Below, in pieces: positions 52,736 to 64,000 of a DNA stretch of 64,000 bases. The notes under the pieces are model-generated. The model was not told where the DNA came from. It saw only the letters and a list, made by a program, of their open reading frames with translations, and made no database searches. Where the stretch lies: NCBI RefSeq assembly GCF_905171765.1, contig NC_053392.1:40561114-40625113 (forward strand), read 5' to 3'. Both the position numbers and the translations under genes were made by a program. Origin of the DNA: Bufo bufo (lineage: Eukaryota > Chordata > Amphibia > Anura > Bufonidae). Every line of letters begins with the position of its first letter. The stretch's first letter is position 1.

Positions 52736-52990
52736 TTGTCCTGATAAAGGGGGCGCTTTGCCCTTGAAACGCGGACTGTAAATAAATAAATAAAAGAATA
52801 TCGATACTTACCCTGAAGACCTCTCTGTACGCTGACAGCGCCGAAGGATTGGTTCCCTTTTTCTCCACTTTTCTCTTCTTCAAGTTTTCCTGGTACTCGT
52901 AGAATTGAGACAGGAAGGGACTAAGGCAGCAGCACAGCATTAACTGGTGCTGGTGGCGCTATATACCAGCAAGGTGATTATAGCTGTTGT
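52736..52990 (+). mobile_element. Short retroelement fragment with hammerhead-like motif
   Basis: CTGATAAAGGGGGCGCTTTG followed by CCCTTGAAACGCGG (52741-52774) is followed by taaataaataaataaaag. This is the same order of parts as in the Penelope-like arms (CTGA..., hairpin, GAAACG, then ATAAA). Ends are unclear and nothing is encoded. Confidence 0.4.
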
Positions 52991-54475
52991 GACTCTTCAC
53001 AACAGCGTCCGGCAAGCACAATAAGCACCATTTATTTGTATACTCACCCAGACGATACCGCACATGAGGCGCTGTTTTTTTATTTTTCTCCTGTTTTTCT
53101 ATATATATATAGCTAGCCATCATACAACCATAGATAGTGGCTTTAGATTCAAAATATGGCTGCATGCTTTAAAACAATACCTTGCACATGTCTCTAGCTG
53201 CTACACAGCCTGAGATACAGCAGGTTAAAGCAGCCCCTAGGTTCTCAGCCAGCATGGAAGGGAGGGCAGTTGGGATGTGCTGACAGGCAGCAGAGAGAGA
53301 TTTAGATCCTCTCCATGTGTAACTACTGTAAGTGATCCCAGGGGGAGAGGTAACGTGGACTTCTGTGCATTTTATACACTTCTCCCCAGGAATCACAGAG
53401 CATACTTCCTCTCTGTCACATATAGGGAGTCTTTTTAAAAAAAGGAGTAAGAAGAAAAGCTCTTGCTCACCTAATAGCCCTTTTGTGGCCGTTTATTGAC
53501 GACACCAGACAGAAATTTATCAGCACACCCTGTGGCAGGCGCATCACTGTGAAGTGCCTTTTGTGCTGTGGCATTAGGAGAATTCTGATATCTCTGACTT
53601 TTAGTCTAACCAGACTGTCTATTACTCTGTAATTCCTCTAGCGCCGTTCTATGGAAACAGTAGGTTTAAAGAGCCCACCAAATGCTTGAAATAACTTCTT
53701 TATTAACTTCAACTTTTCTTCATATAACACTGCCGCCTTCGCAGCAGATAGTCCATGTACAAAACACGTGTTGAAAATATATCACAAAATGGCGGTATGC
53801 ATAAGATGGTGGTTCAACTGTTCAATCTTGTTATTCAACATAAAATGGTGGATATATTTCTCTCTTCAGTATCTGTACTCTCACTTTAAGTTATTTAAGC
53901 ACTTTATGATCTCTCTGAGAGGTATATCTGAGGTCTAACTAATAGTTCTACTTGCTGAATTTGGTCGCAATTTGCAGTATGCAGTTAGCAGTAACTATTT
54001 GCAGATTGGTTGAGTATGATCTGGTATGGTTATATGCAATTTTAATTGCAATATGGAATTTGAATGGTTACAATTGCGAACTTTGTAGTTTGCAATTGGT
54101 GGAACTATTTTGGCCTCTCTGCTTCCATAAAACAAAGCTGTTAGTGGAGTGAATGTATGTTCAGCTTCTCTCCTCTGGTGTAATGATTCTAGCAGCTACT
54201 GCTAGGGGGATTTCCCATACAGGCTGGCTGTGATAGGTCAAAACTTCTGCTGTGTGTGAGGCTGGCTGTGATTGGTCAAGACTCCTGCCCAGCAACAACA
54301 GTTTAACTCTATGCTTTCTGTTGTTTCTGCTGTGTCATTGAGCTTACCTCACATCCATATAATGAATCTTAAAGGCATATTATCTTTTCTGCTTCTGTGA
54401 ACACAATATATATAACAGTTATATGACATCCAAACATGAAGTCACTGTAAATAACTCTGCTTTTGTCTTTACCAT
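52991..54475. other. Intergenic, no gene recognised
   Basis: AT-rich sequence with a tatatatatagct tract near 53100 and several small ORFs without family resemblance. Part of 53690-54470 could be an old LTR fragment, but no pair of ends was found. Confidence 0.4.
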
Positions 54476-54745
54476 ACAAACATAGGAACTGTATTAAGGT
54501 TATTGGCAGGTCTACAAGCTATATTAGTAACCTAGGACAGGTCTTAGCTGGCCAGCTACACACACTCACAAATGATCTTTTGGCTGGATGGGAACAAATT
54601 CTCACCGACACACTCCAAAATTTGGGTGAAAGTCTTCCCAGATAGGGGTCCACCTCTATATTAACGTCCATGGTTTTGGAATGGGATGTCCAAAAGCTCA
54701 TATAGGTGTGATGGTCAGGGGTGAACATACTTTTGGCCATATATT
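54476..54745 (+). pseudogene. Tc1-like transposase end and inverted repeat
   Basis: The frame ending at 54645 (DLLAGWEQILTDTLQNLGES LPR) corresponds to the C-terminal part of Tc1-like transposases (usually LLEEWSNIP...L..LP.R). It is followed by ttggaatgggatgtccaaaagctcatataggtgtgatggtcagg and a terminus catacttttggccatatattgtgt, a well-known Tc1-type ending. Confidence 0.65.
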
Positions 54746-55764
54746 GTGTCTAATCACTTTTATTCTATTTTTTTTGTCCGAAAGCCTAAGGACAGGGGAA
54801 GTGCTTGTTCTGTTCTCCAGCCTAGAAGGGCAACTAAGTGCCTATTGTTCTTGACAAGGTTTAGGATCCCAGTGGTCACACTCCCAACTTGTCTGATTGA
54901 CAGGCCATAAGACAAAAAGAGGCTTTGTGGTTGGATATTTCCTTTGATTTTGACCCTATTTCCAATGATTTGATAACACATAGTATCACAAGATGTTCCT
55001 TATGCTTCTGGCCAGGTATTTCATATTTTTGCGAAAGTTCTAGGACGGCTGTAGTGGCAAATTGTATTCTAAGAATCTCCAACAATTACATGAGTCAATC
55101 GAGAGCTCAATACATGTATGAAATAATGGGTCTCTTAAAAAGAGTCCAAATTAAACCAGTATTGAGAATGTTAATGAATCACATTGAAGTCCATGATGTG
55201 ACACAATTGAATTGGCCCTGCTTGATTTTCCACTAGTTTAGGGCATAGTGAGGAACATGGAGCACCCTCTAAACGTAGGTGACTTTAAAAAGGGCTTTTT
55301 GAGTTAATTTTTTATGAATACTAAGATGAGACCATCATCCAGGGTCAATCTGCAGCACAAAAGCCGTATACACATTAATGTCAATCGCCATTTAAAAGCA
55401 AAACTCGTTGAATTTCAAAAGGAACATAAACTTTTGTCCCCTCGAAGGGGCTTTTTGCTAGTTTCAATTAATTTTAAGTGCTCTTTATCTAAGGCTGATC
55501 TTCGAAGACGTAACAATGGGAGAGTACATTTGACAAGAACCCATATTTGTTCGACTAGATAGATCTGCCTGGTTGCGCTCTCTGGAGGACCACTTTATCC
55601 ATACAAAGGTTCAATAAAAGTCCTGAGATTAAATCCATTTTCGACAAGATCAGAAAATAGACATTGGAAATGGCAAGATGGTAATGTCAAAGTTGTAGAA
55701 GTTTACTGTTAATATCCTCCATTGATTTCTAGGTCTGCACATTGTCCTTATTGATCGTCAAAGC
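54746..55764. other. Intergenic, no gene recognised
   Basis: Mixed sequence with one weakly suggestive frame on the plus strand (55314-55562, MNTKMRPSSRVNLQHKSRIH ...), which has no recognisable domain. Probably transposon debris. Confidence 0.35.
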
Positions 55765-55893
55765 CAGGGGCGTTGTTAGGGTCTCAAAAGATTCGGGGCC
55801 CAAGCCCCAATGAATATGGCCCAGTTCTCTAAGTAGAACCCCCCTCCCACCATACACCGCATTTTGCTATACTTGCTATACAGCAGCACATAC

Positions 55894-55988
55894 CTCTCAC
55901 ATCCAGGACCTCCAGGTGACGTCTCATCCGATGTAGATCTTCTCTGTCATCATCTTCTCCATATGGTCCGTACAAAGCCACCTCGTCT
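55894..55988 (-). other. Exon-like module C
   Basis: Minus strand: acceptor-like cactctgcag, 95 bp open in one frame (RDEVALYGPYGEDDDREDLH and on), then donor-like gagag/gtatgt. It aligns with modules A and B over acceptor, gagacgtcac...ggatgt and donor, and the upstream sequence (cag.aggat..., gaaaagtgagga) is also shared. Confidence 0.55.
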
Positions 55989-56489
55989 CTGCAGAGTGTG
56001 ACACACAGACATCTCAGCGTCCTCACTTTTCTATCATCATCCCCCAACCTGGAGTCCCAACGCTGTTATCCTGCTGCTCGCTGTGCTCCCTAATACCCCC
56101 AAATACTATCCTGAAGAAAAATGAGTGCCATACAGATAATCTACCCCATAGTAATAGTGCTCCTCATAGTCCCACCAATAGTAATTCCCTTCTAGAATGC
56201 CCCCATTAGTAATACTGCCCCATAGCGCTCCCTAAGAGTGCCCCCATTAGTAGAAGAGCCCTCCAGTATTAATAATGCCCTTACAGAGTCTCCAGTAGAA
56301 ATAAGACCCCCCTATTGTTCCCCCAGTGGTAATAATGCTCTCTACAGACCCCTCGGTAGTAATAAGGCCCCCATAGTGCTCTTAGTAGAAATAATGCAGA
56401 TCTATAAGTTCCTCCTATAGAGCCCTCAGTAGTAATAAGAACGCCTAATGTCCCCTGGATTTCCAGTGCCCCCTGTAGTTATATTCCTC

Positions 56490-57530
56490 TCACAACCATA
56501 CAGTCCTTGTAAATAACATCACATCATCTCTCCTGCCCCCTTTAAAATATAGTCTTATGTAAATAACATCACTCCCCTTCCTTCAGCCCCTCCAACATTC
56601 AGTCCCATGTAAATAAGACTATTTCCCTCCCTCCGCCATACAGTCCCATGTAAATAACATCACACCATCTCTCCAGCCCCCTCCAATATACAGTCCCATG
56701 TAATTAATATCTCTCTCTATCTACAGCCCTCTCTCAAATATAGCCCCATGTAAATAACAACACCTCCTCCCCAGCTGCCTTCAACATACAGTCCCATGTA
56801 AACATCACCTCCTCAACATTCAGTCCCATGTAAATAACATCATTCCGCCCCACCAGCCACCTTCAACATACAGTGCCATGTAAATAACATTGCCCCTCAA
56901 CTTTCAGTCCCATGTAAATAACATCACTCCCTCCCTCAGACCCCTGTAACATTCAGTCCCATGTAAACAACATCACACCCTCCCACATCCACCTCCAACA
57001 TACAGTTCCATGTAAATAACATCATCCCCTCCCACAGCCGCCTTTAACATACAGTCCCATGTAAATAACATCGCCCCCTCAACATTCAGTACCATGTAAA
57101 TAACATCACTCTATCCCTCAGACCCCTGTAACATTCAGTCCCATGTAAATAACATCACTCCCTCCCATAGCTGCCATCAACATACAGTCCCATGTAAATA
57201 ACATCACTCCCTCCCACAGCCGTCTCCAACATACAGTCCCATGTAAATAACATAATCCCCTCCCACAACCGCCTTCAACATACAATCCCATGTAAATAAC
57301 ATCACCCTGCCCCAGCCCCCTCCAACATTCAGTCCCATGTAAATAACATCACTCCCTCCCACAGCCACCATCAACATACAGTCCCATGTAAATAACATCA
57401 CTCCCCCAGCCCCCTCCAACATACAGTCCCATGTAAATAACATCACCCCCTCCCCAGCCACCTCTAGCACACAGTTCCATGTAAATAGCATCCCTTCAGC
57501 CCTAACATACAGTCCCATTTAAAAAACCAC
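56490..57530. repeat. Minisatellite, about 42-50 bp unit, about 20 copies
   Basis: Units of the type caacatacagtcccatgtaaataacatcactccctcccacagccgcct. The complementary strand is open in places (MGLYV..., 57204-57518), an artefact of the repeat. Confidence 0.95.
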
Positions 57531-57887
57531 AACTCCCAGCATTGCTCTGCTTTTCCCTTCATTTACCTCTCCTTATGTAGCAGACATCACCACAGCTTCT
57601 TCTCTGAGGACTTCTCCTCTTAACTGCCATCCTCTCCAGCACTGGTCACATGATGGTGACATCATCGCAGGTCCTTCTGAACCACTGCTTGTTTTACTGG
57701 TCACATGATCTCTGATGTCACCACAGGTCCTTTAGCATTTCCAGTGCATTAGATTCAATTGTATTGCAGTCCTGAGGACGGCAATACAGTTGTATCTGGC
57801 AGACAGGCAGGACATTCGGAGCCTGGGACAAAACATCAGGGGCCCAGGCCCTGAATGTTTTAACCTAGCAACGCCCCTGGTCAAAGC

Positions 57888-60380
57888 GGTTACCACTTGA
57901 GACTTGATGTCCTTTAGAAGGTCCACCTATAGCCATATCGTGCCATTAGAGATTATGAAGGGGGACAGGTATATCAATGGTCATCAGTAAGGCTGGCCCA
58001 TGCATTGACTGCAAGATCCATCGACTTTCTCTCTAGATTGGGTAGAGAGACAGTCTTAAAGGAGTTCTGACCTTAAACATGTATGCCATATTCACAAAAT
58101 AGTCCATATCAGATATTTCCATAGCCAAAGCCACATTCATGAGCCAGGTCATCATTTCTTATACTCTCTATCTGGATCTAGCAGTAGGCACCAACCCCAC
58201 TTGGCAGAATGGAGGTCGGAGGGCTCCAGTTTTCTAATGGGCCGCACCTATCAGACATTTAGGCAGGGCCAGTTTTCAGGGTGTGCAACCTGGGGGCACC
58301 TGCTAAAGGGAGCACCACAAATGGTCTGGAAGTGCTATGTTGGTATCATTTGAGCAATGTATGGTGGTAATTATTTAGATGTTATTTGATGGGGCCACTT
58401 AGGCAGTGTGTAGTATATTATTTTTTCAATGTTTGCTGCTAGCCGCAGCATTACTCTAATTGGGCAACTGTATGAAGGTGTTATTTGGCCAACGTGTAAT
58501 TTGGGATTATTGTGTGGCTCCCTGTCTGCTCCTCTGACAACCGTCCAGGACTCCCTCAGCTAAGCAGCTGAACAGTTCTCCTTCAGAGACTCACAAAAGC
58601 CCACCCGACAACCCTCCACCCTGTTCTCAGGCCGCAGTCATATCTTCTGACCACCAGTCTACTGCCAACTCTTCAGAGGTCAATCCACTCCATTCCCCAG
58701 TTCACCACAATTGAATAGGGCTGAGCGGCACCTAGGCCACATGACCGATGAATGTAATATTCCATGGTTGTGGTCTCTTAAAATAACTAATTGGCAAGAG
58801 GTTCCAAGAGTTAGACCCCCGCCGATCTGATATTGATGACCTATCCTGTGGATATGCCATCAATATTAAAATCTTGGACAACCCCTTTAATACACAATAT
58901 AACATATGTATATGTGTGCCACTCAATGTAATAACGGCCCTTCCATTAGGATAGTCAGTTGATCTGCTTTACAATTCTATGGCAAGAAATGCCAACAAGA
59001 CTGGACTCCATATGGTCATGCATAGGACAAGCTGAAGCAAAGTTGGGTTGTCCTTCAGACCCGGAGAAAGGTGCATTCAAAATCAGAAACTTTTTTAGTA
59101 TGTTACTTCTATGCTGTGTAAAAGGATTAGTTTACATAAATACATACATACATACATACATACATACATTTACAGTTACAGCACTAATGGCCAAAAAGAA
59201 AATTGGAGGACTACATGTCCCCTACTAATTTCTAACTTCTAGTGATTATAGAATTTTTTTTAGAATTTTAGTCAGTGGTGGGAAAAGAAGCTCCTTTGAC
59301 ATAAGGAAAACATAATCAAATGTAATTGTACAGACTAAAAACCCCAGTAGGTGGTGCTATAGAGTATTCTACTACAAGTGCCCAAATCAAGGTCTTTTAC
59401 GTTCTCAGTAACTCATGTAAATATTTCTTAGAACAGCACACCATGTGGTCAGGCCCGGTACTGCAAGTAAAACGTAATGGCTTTAGTACATACCATCATC
59501 CAATCAAGCATACCAATACAGTCACTGGTAATCTGCTTTTAAAAGATTTTTAGATTTAAAAAAAAGCATTTTATAATGAAGAATAAAGGTTGTTTTTATT
59601 ACTTTATTGTCTTTAATATGTTTTAATGTTTTATTAAAATTTTTATTTTATTCTTTTTGTTAGGACATGCAATTTGCCAATACAATGCACTGCAATACTT
59701 CTGTACTGTAGAGTATTACGCCTCAGGAAAGGATAATAGGTGTACAAGGATGGAAGACTTAAGAGCCTTAATTAAATGCCCATATACCCTACAGGGGAAT
59801 TTCCTGATGGGCCGATGCCCATGGGGCCACCCGAGCCCTACTCGTGGCTGCTGGTGCATTAGTTAATGCTAGAAACATCAGGCACTTATGCCCCTGGTCA
59901 GCACCTGCAGATGCCCTCCTGAATTCCATGTATCACTGTCCTCAGTATGGTGATAGGGCAGTATTTTATACTGCACTGTGAGATTTGGTTTTGCTGGGGC
60001 GGTATTTTGCAGTGCTTACGGTATCGCTGGCCCCTCCTACTTCTGTTGTCCCTGCCTACTTGCGGCTTGTATTGGCCATGCCTACTTGTGTTGCACCGCC
60101 TTCTGTCAAATTGGACTCACCTACAACATGGGGCCACTTTTTTTTTTTCCATGGCCAATTTAAGTTCCCAGTCCACCATGTGAACTCATCGGCACCCTGC
60201 AAGACTATGTTAAACTCTGATCCTAGCCACTGCACTGAGTGTCAGCCATCATACAGTACCCAGTAGTTTTCTTCAAATTAAAATTTTTATACATAGAAAG
60301 AAAGAAAATGTAATCAATATTTTATATGTGACCCAAAATGAAGCCAATGAATAAGTTATATACCTCGAAACATGTCATCT
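57888..60380. other. Intergenic with dispersed repeats
   Basis: Recognisable pieces: a hAT-like start cagggccagttttcagggtgtgcaacctggggg (58266), repeated tttgatggggccacttaggcagtgtgtagt-like sentences (58330-58510), the tgatgacctatcctg...ttggacaacccctttaa family (58815-58890), and an (ACAT)n tract at 59137-59169. No gene is seen; the ORFs at 59947-60266 overlap in all frames and have no family signature. Confidence 0.5.
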
Positions 60381-60632
60381 ACAATGGGAAAAATAAGTAT
60401 TTGATACACTGGTGATTTTGAAAGTTTTCCCACCTACAAAGAATGTAGAGGTCTGTAATTTGTATCGTAGGTACACTTCAACGGTGAGAGACAGAATCTA
60501 AAAATAATCCAGAGAATCTCATTGTATGATTTTTAAATAATTAATTTGCATTTTATTGCATGAAATAAGTATTTGATCACCTACCAACCAGCAGGAATTC
60601 TGGCTCTCACGGACCTGTTAGTTTTTCTTTAA
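60381..60632. mobile_element. Tc1/mariner end (gggaaaaataagtatttgatac family)
   Basis: The terminal region atgggaaaaataagtatttgatacactggtgattttg and the following gcatgaaataagtatttgatcacctacc are characteristic of a widespread Tc1/mariner family. The copy is cut at TTAA (60629-60632) by the next element. Confidence 0.75.
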
Positions 60633-63600
60633 CCTCTTAAGGACACATGACGTACCGGTACGTCATGATGTCCTGGTACTTAAGGACACATGACGTACCG
60701 GTACGTCATGTGTTGTTCCGATCACTGCCGCCCGGCCGGCAGTGATCGGAACCCGGTGCCTGCTCAAATCATCGAGCAGGCACCTAGGCTAAATGCGCGG
60801 GGGGGTCCCGTGACCCCCCCATGTCGGCGATCGCGGCAAACCGCAGGTCAATTCAGACCTGCGGTTTGCTGCGATTTCTGCAGTTTCTGATCCCTGCGGT
60901 CCCTGACCGCGGGGATCAGAAACTTTAGTATTCCTAAAATAGATCTGTATCCCTCCCCCTGCACCCCCCGAGTGATTTTAGCCCGGTGGGAGGTGCAGGG
61001 GGAGGGTTGCGGGCAGTGCGGGCGGTGCGGGAGGCGGGCGGTGCGGCAGGCGGGATCGCGATCCCCCGCCCGCCTCCCCTTGTATAATCGTTGGTTTCTA
61101 GTGGGTATACCAGGGTGCCAGCACATTGCTGGCACCCTGGTATAAACGGCTGACATCTGCGATGCGATGTCAGCCGTTAACCCTTTCCATACAGCGGTCC
61201 GTACGGACCGCTGTATGGAAAAGGTTAACAGCGCAGGGAGCTCCCTCCCTCTCCCATCGGGGGGCTGCTGTGCCTTTGCAGCCCCCCGATGGGAGAGGGA
61301 GAGAGCCCCCAGAGAGCCCCCCTCAGCCCTGTGCTTACCCTTCCCCGTCTGCGCAGTTCTGAGCAGACGGGGAAGGTTCCCATGGCAACAGGACGCCTCT
61401 CAGGCGTCCTGCTGTCCATGGTGCTGAACAGATCTGTGCTGAAAGCATAGATCTGTTCAGTGTAAGTAAAATACAGTACAGAACAATATATATTGTACTG
61501 TACTGTATTATACAGACATCAGACCCACTGGATCTTCAAGAACCAAGTGGGTCTGGGTCAAAAAAAAAGTTAAAAAAAGTGAAAAAAAAAGTAAAAATCA
61601 AAAAACACATTTATCACTGATTAAAAATGAAAAAAATAAAATTCCCTACACATGTTTGGTATCGCCGCGTCCGTAACGACCTGATCTATAAAACGGTTAT
61701 GTTACTTTACCCGAACGGTGAACGCCATAAAAATAAAAAATAAAAAACTATGATGAAATTGAAATTTTGCCCACCTTACTTCCCAAAAAAGGTAATAAAA
61801 GTGATCAAAAAAGTCGCATGTACGCCAAAATAGTACCAATCAAACCGTCATCTCATCCCGCAAAAATCATACCCTACCCAAGATAATCGCCCAAAAACTG
61901 AAAAAACTATGGCTCTTAGACTATGGAAACACTAAAACATGATTTTTTTTGTTTCAAAAATGAAATCATTGTGTAAAACTTACATAAATAAAAAAAAAAG
62001 TATACATATTAGGTATCGCCGCGTCCGTATCGACCGGCTCTATAAAAATATCACATGATCTAACCCCTCAGATGACCACCGTAAAAAAATTAAAATAAAA
62101 ACGGTGTAAAAAAAGCCATTTTTTGTCATCTTACGTCACAAAAAGTGTAATAGCAAGCAATCAAAAAGTCATATGCACCCCAAAATAGATGCCAATCAAA
62201 CCGTCATTTCATCCCACAAAAAATGAGACCCTACTTAAGATAATCGCCCAAAAACTGAAAAAACTATGGCCCTGAGACTATGGAGACACTAAAACATTTT
62301 TTTTGTTTTAAAAATGAAATCATTGTGTAAAACTTACATAAATAAAAAAAATAGTATACATATTAGGTATCGCCACGTCCGTGACAACCTGCTCTATAAA
62401 ATTACCACATGATCTAACCTGTCAGATGAATGTTGTCAATAACAAAAAATAAAAACGTGCCAAAAAATCTATTTCTTGTTACCTTGCCGCACAAAAAGTG
62501 TAATATAGAGCAACCAAAAATCATATGTACCCTAAACTAGTACCAACAAAACTGCCACCCTATCCCGTAGTTTCTAAAATGGGGTCACTTTTTTGGAGTT
62601 TCTACTCTAGGGGTGCATCAGGGGGGCTTCAAATGGGACATGGTGTAAAAAAAAACTGTCCAGCAAAATCTGCCTTCCAAAAACCGTATGGCGTTCCTTT
62701 CCTTCTGCGCCCTGCCGTGTGCCCGTACAGCAGTTTACGACCACATATGGGGTGTTTCTGTAAACTACAGAATCAGGGCCATAAATAATGAGTTTTGTTT
62801 GGCTGTTAACCCTTGCTTTGTAACTGGAAAAAAAATATTAAAATGGAAAATCTGCCAAAAAAGTGAAATTTTGAAATTGTATCTCTATTTTCCATTAAAT
62901 CTTGTGCAACAACTAAAGGGTTAACAAAGTTTGTAAAATCAGTTTTGAATACCTTGAGGGGTGTAGTTTCTTAGATGGGGTCACTTTTATGGAGTTTCTA
63001 CTCCAGGGGTGCATCAGGGGGGCTTCAAATGGGACATGGTGCCAAAAAAACAGTCCAGCAAAATCAGCCCTCCAAAAACCAAACGGCGCACCTTTCACTC
63101 TACGCCCCGCTGTGTGCCCGTACAGTAGTTTACGGCCACATATGGGGTGTTTCTGTAAACAGCAGAGTCAGGGCAATAAAGATACAGTCTTGTTTGGCTG
63201 TTAACCCTTGCTTTGTTAGTGGAAAAAATGGGTTAAAATGGAAAATTAGGCAAAAAAATGAAATTCTCAAATTTCATCGCCATTTGCCAATAACTCCTGT
63301 GCAACACCTAAAGGGTTAACGATGTATGTAAAATCAGTTTTGAATAGCTTGAGGGGTGTAGTTTCTTAGATGGGGTCACTTTTAGGGAGTTTCTCCTCTA
63401 GGGGTGCATCAGGGGGCTTCAAATGGGACATGGTGTAAATAAACCAGTCCATAAAAATCAGCCCTCCAAAAACCATACGGCGCACCTTTCACTCTACGCC
63501 CCGCTGTGTGGCCGTACAGTAGTTTACGGCCACATATTGGGTGTTTCTGTAAACGGCAGAGTCAGGGCAATAAAGATACAGTCTTGTTTGGCTGTTAACC

Positions 63601-64000
63601 CTTGATTTGTTAGTGGAAAAAATGGGTTAAAATGAAAAATTAGACAAAAAAATGAAATTCGCAAATTTCCTCCCCATTTGCCAATAACTCTTGTGCAACA
63701 CCTAAAGGGTTAACAACGTATGCAAAATCAGTTTTGAATACCTTGAGGGGTGTAGTTTCTTAGATGGGGTCATTTTTGGGTGGTTTCTATAATGTAAGCC
63801 TCGCAAAGTGACTTGAGACCTGAACGGGTCCCTAAAAATTGAGTTTTTGTAAATTTCTGAAAAATTTCAAGATTTGCTTCTAAACTTCTAAGCCTTATAA
63901 CATCCCCAAAAAATAAAATATCATTCCCAAATCAATTCTAACATGAAGTAGACATATGGGGAATGTAAAGTCATCACAATTTTTGGGGGTATTACTATGT
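60633..64000 (+). mobile_element. TTAA-type element, continuing beyond the window
   Basis: It starts CCTCTTAAGGACACATGACG right after TTAA. First come GC-rich perfect and imperfect palindromes (60646-61420), then three head-to-tail AT-rich units (about 61640, 62000, 62350; ggtatcgccgcgtccgt and caatcaaaccgtcatctcatccc), then at least three units of about 390 bp (62570, 62975, 63365; gatggggtcacttt...ggagtttctactcta). No protein is encoded in the visible part. Confidence 0.7.
60646..60712. repeat. Two perfect palindromes around GACGTACCGGTACGTC
   Basis: CATGACGTACCGGTACGTCATG at 60646-60667 and a 26 bp version, CACATGACGTACCGG and its complement, at 60687-60712, separated by 19 bases. They lie at the extreme end of the TTAA element. 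Confidence 0.95.

Larger units (their letters stand above)
55765..57879 (-). mobile_element. hAT-type element with minisatellite and exon-like module
   Basis: Terminal repeats CAGGGGCGTTGTTAGG / CCTAGCAACGCCCCTG and a perfect 8 bp duplication GTCAAAGC (55757-55764 and 57880-57887). The interior has the exon-like module at 55894-55988 (minus), short gcccc-type repeats (56150-56420), and a large minisatellite. No transposase. Confidence 0.9.

Noticed and set aside
57204..57518. 104-codon minus-strand ORF with repeated VMLFTWDCM
   Set aside because: Translation of the minisatellite inside the hAT element.
59947..60266. Three overlapping plus-strand ORFs rich in Leu, Cys and Pro
   Set aside because: Open in all three frames at once with no conserved motif; typical of biased composition.

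Overview
The window looks like nuclear DNA from an amphibian, most likely a frog or toad. It carries two intron-containing vertebrate genes in a mass of nested transposons: Tx1-type LINEs, CR1-like LINEs, L1, Penelope-like elements, Tc1/mariner, hAT and TTAA-target elements, plus GATA/ACAT microsatellites. The taxonomic call rests on this repertoire and on familiar dispersed repeats; no species can be named from the sequence alone. There are no bacterial, CRISPR, rRNA or tRNA features.

Host genes. (1) 113-2976, plus strand: the last four coding exons of stathmin-4 (STMN4/RB3), all with consensus splice sites; the first coding exon lies left of the window. (2) 22822-52080, minus strand: a complete six-exon gene for a secreted 425-residue fibrinogen-like protein (signal peptide, coiled coil with three N-glycosylation sequons, C-terminal fibrinogen domain). 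All splice phases agree. Its introns, about 28 kb in total, are almost entirely transposon.

Layout. 2977-6457: intergenic with dispersed repeat debris. 6458-9660: an internally deleted Tx1-type LINE. 9692-19833: a second Tx1-type LINE broken up by nested insertions, namely an LTR element (9743-16480) that itself holds a 2.1 kb hAT element, a 0.9 kb hAT element carrying a CpG-rich gene-like fragment, a truncated minus-strand LTR with its primer-binding site, and a CR1-like 3' end. 20516-21600: a third Tx1 copy. 22822-52080: the fibrinogen-like gene, with introns holding two Tc1-type elements with nested insertions, three solo or partial LTRs, a twin-primed L1, a Penelope-like element with GIY-YIG endonuclease, two small hairpin relatives, and a 4.6 kb TTAA element built of inverted repeats. 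52081-64000: intergenic, with a 2.1 kb hAT element and a right-hand TTAA element running off the end.

Most notable. The LTR element at 9743-16480 encodes a Gag-like product containing a Y-box-type cold-shock domain, preceded by a PPAY late-domain-like motif and followed by a coiled coil. It shows no protease, reverse transcriptase or integrase, and its primer-binding site matches tRNA-Ser(CGA). Also notable are an exon-like module of about 100 bp, with splice sites, shared by three different hAT-type elements; gene-like and promoter-like CpG cargo inside two hAT elements; recurrent hammerhead-like motifs in Penelope-type repeats; and a fibrinogen domain lacking the usual calcium-binding aspartates.
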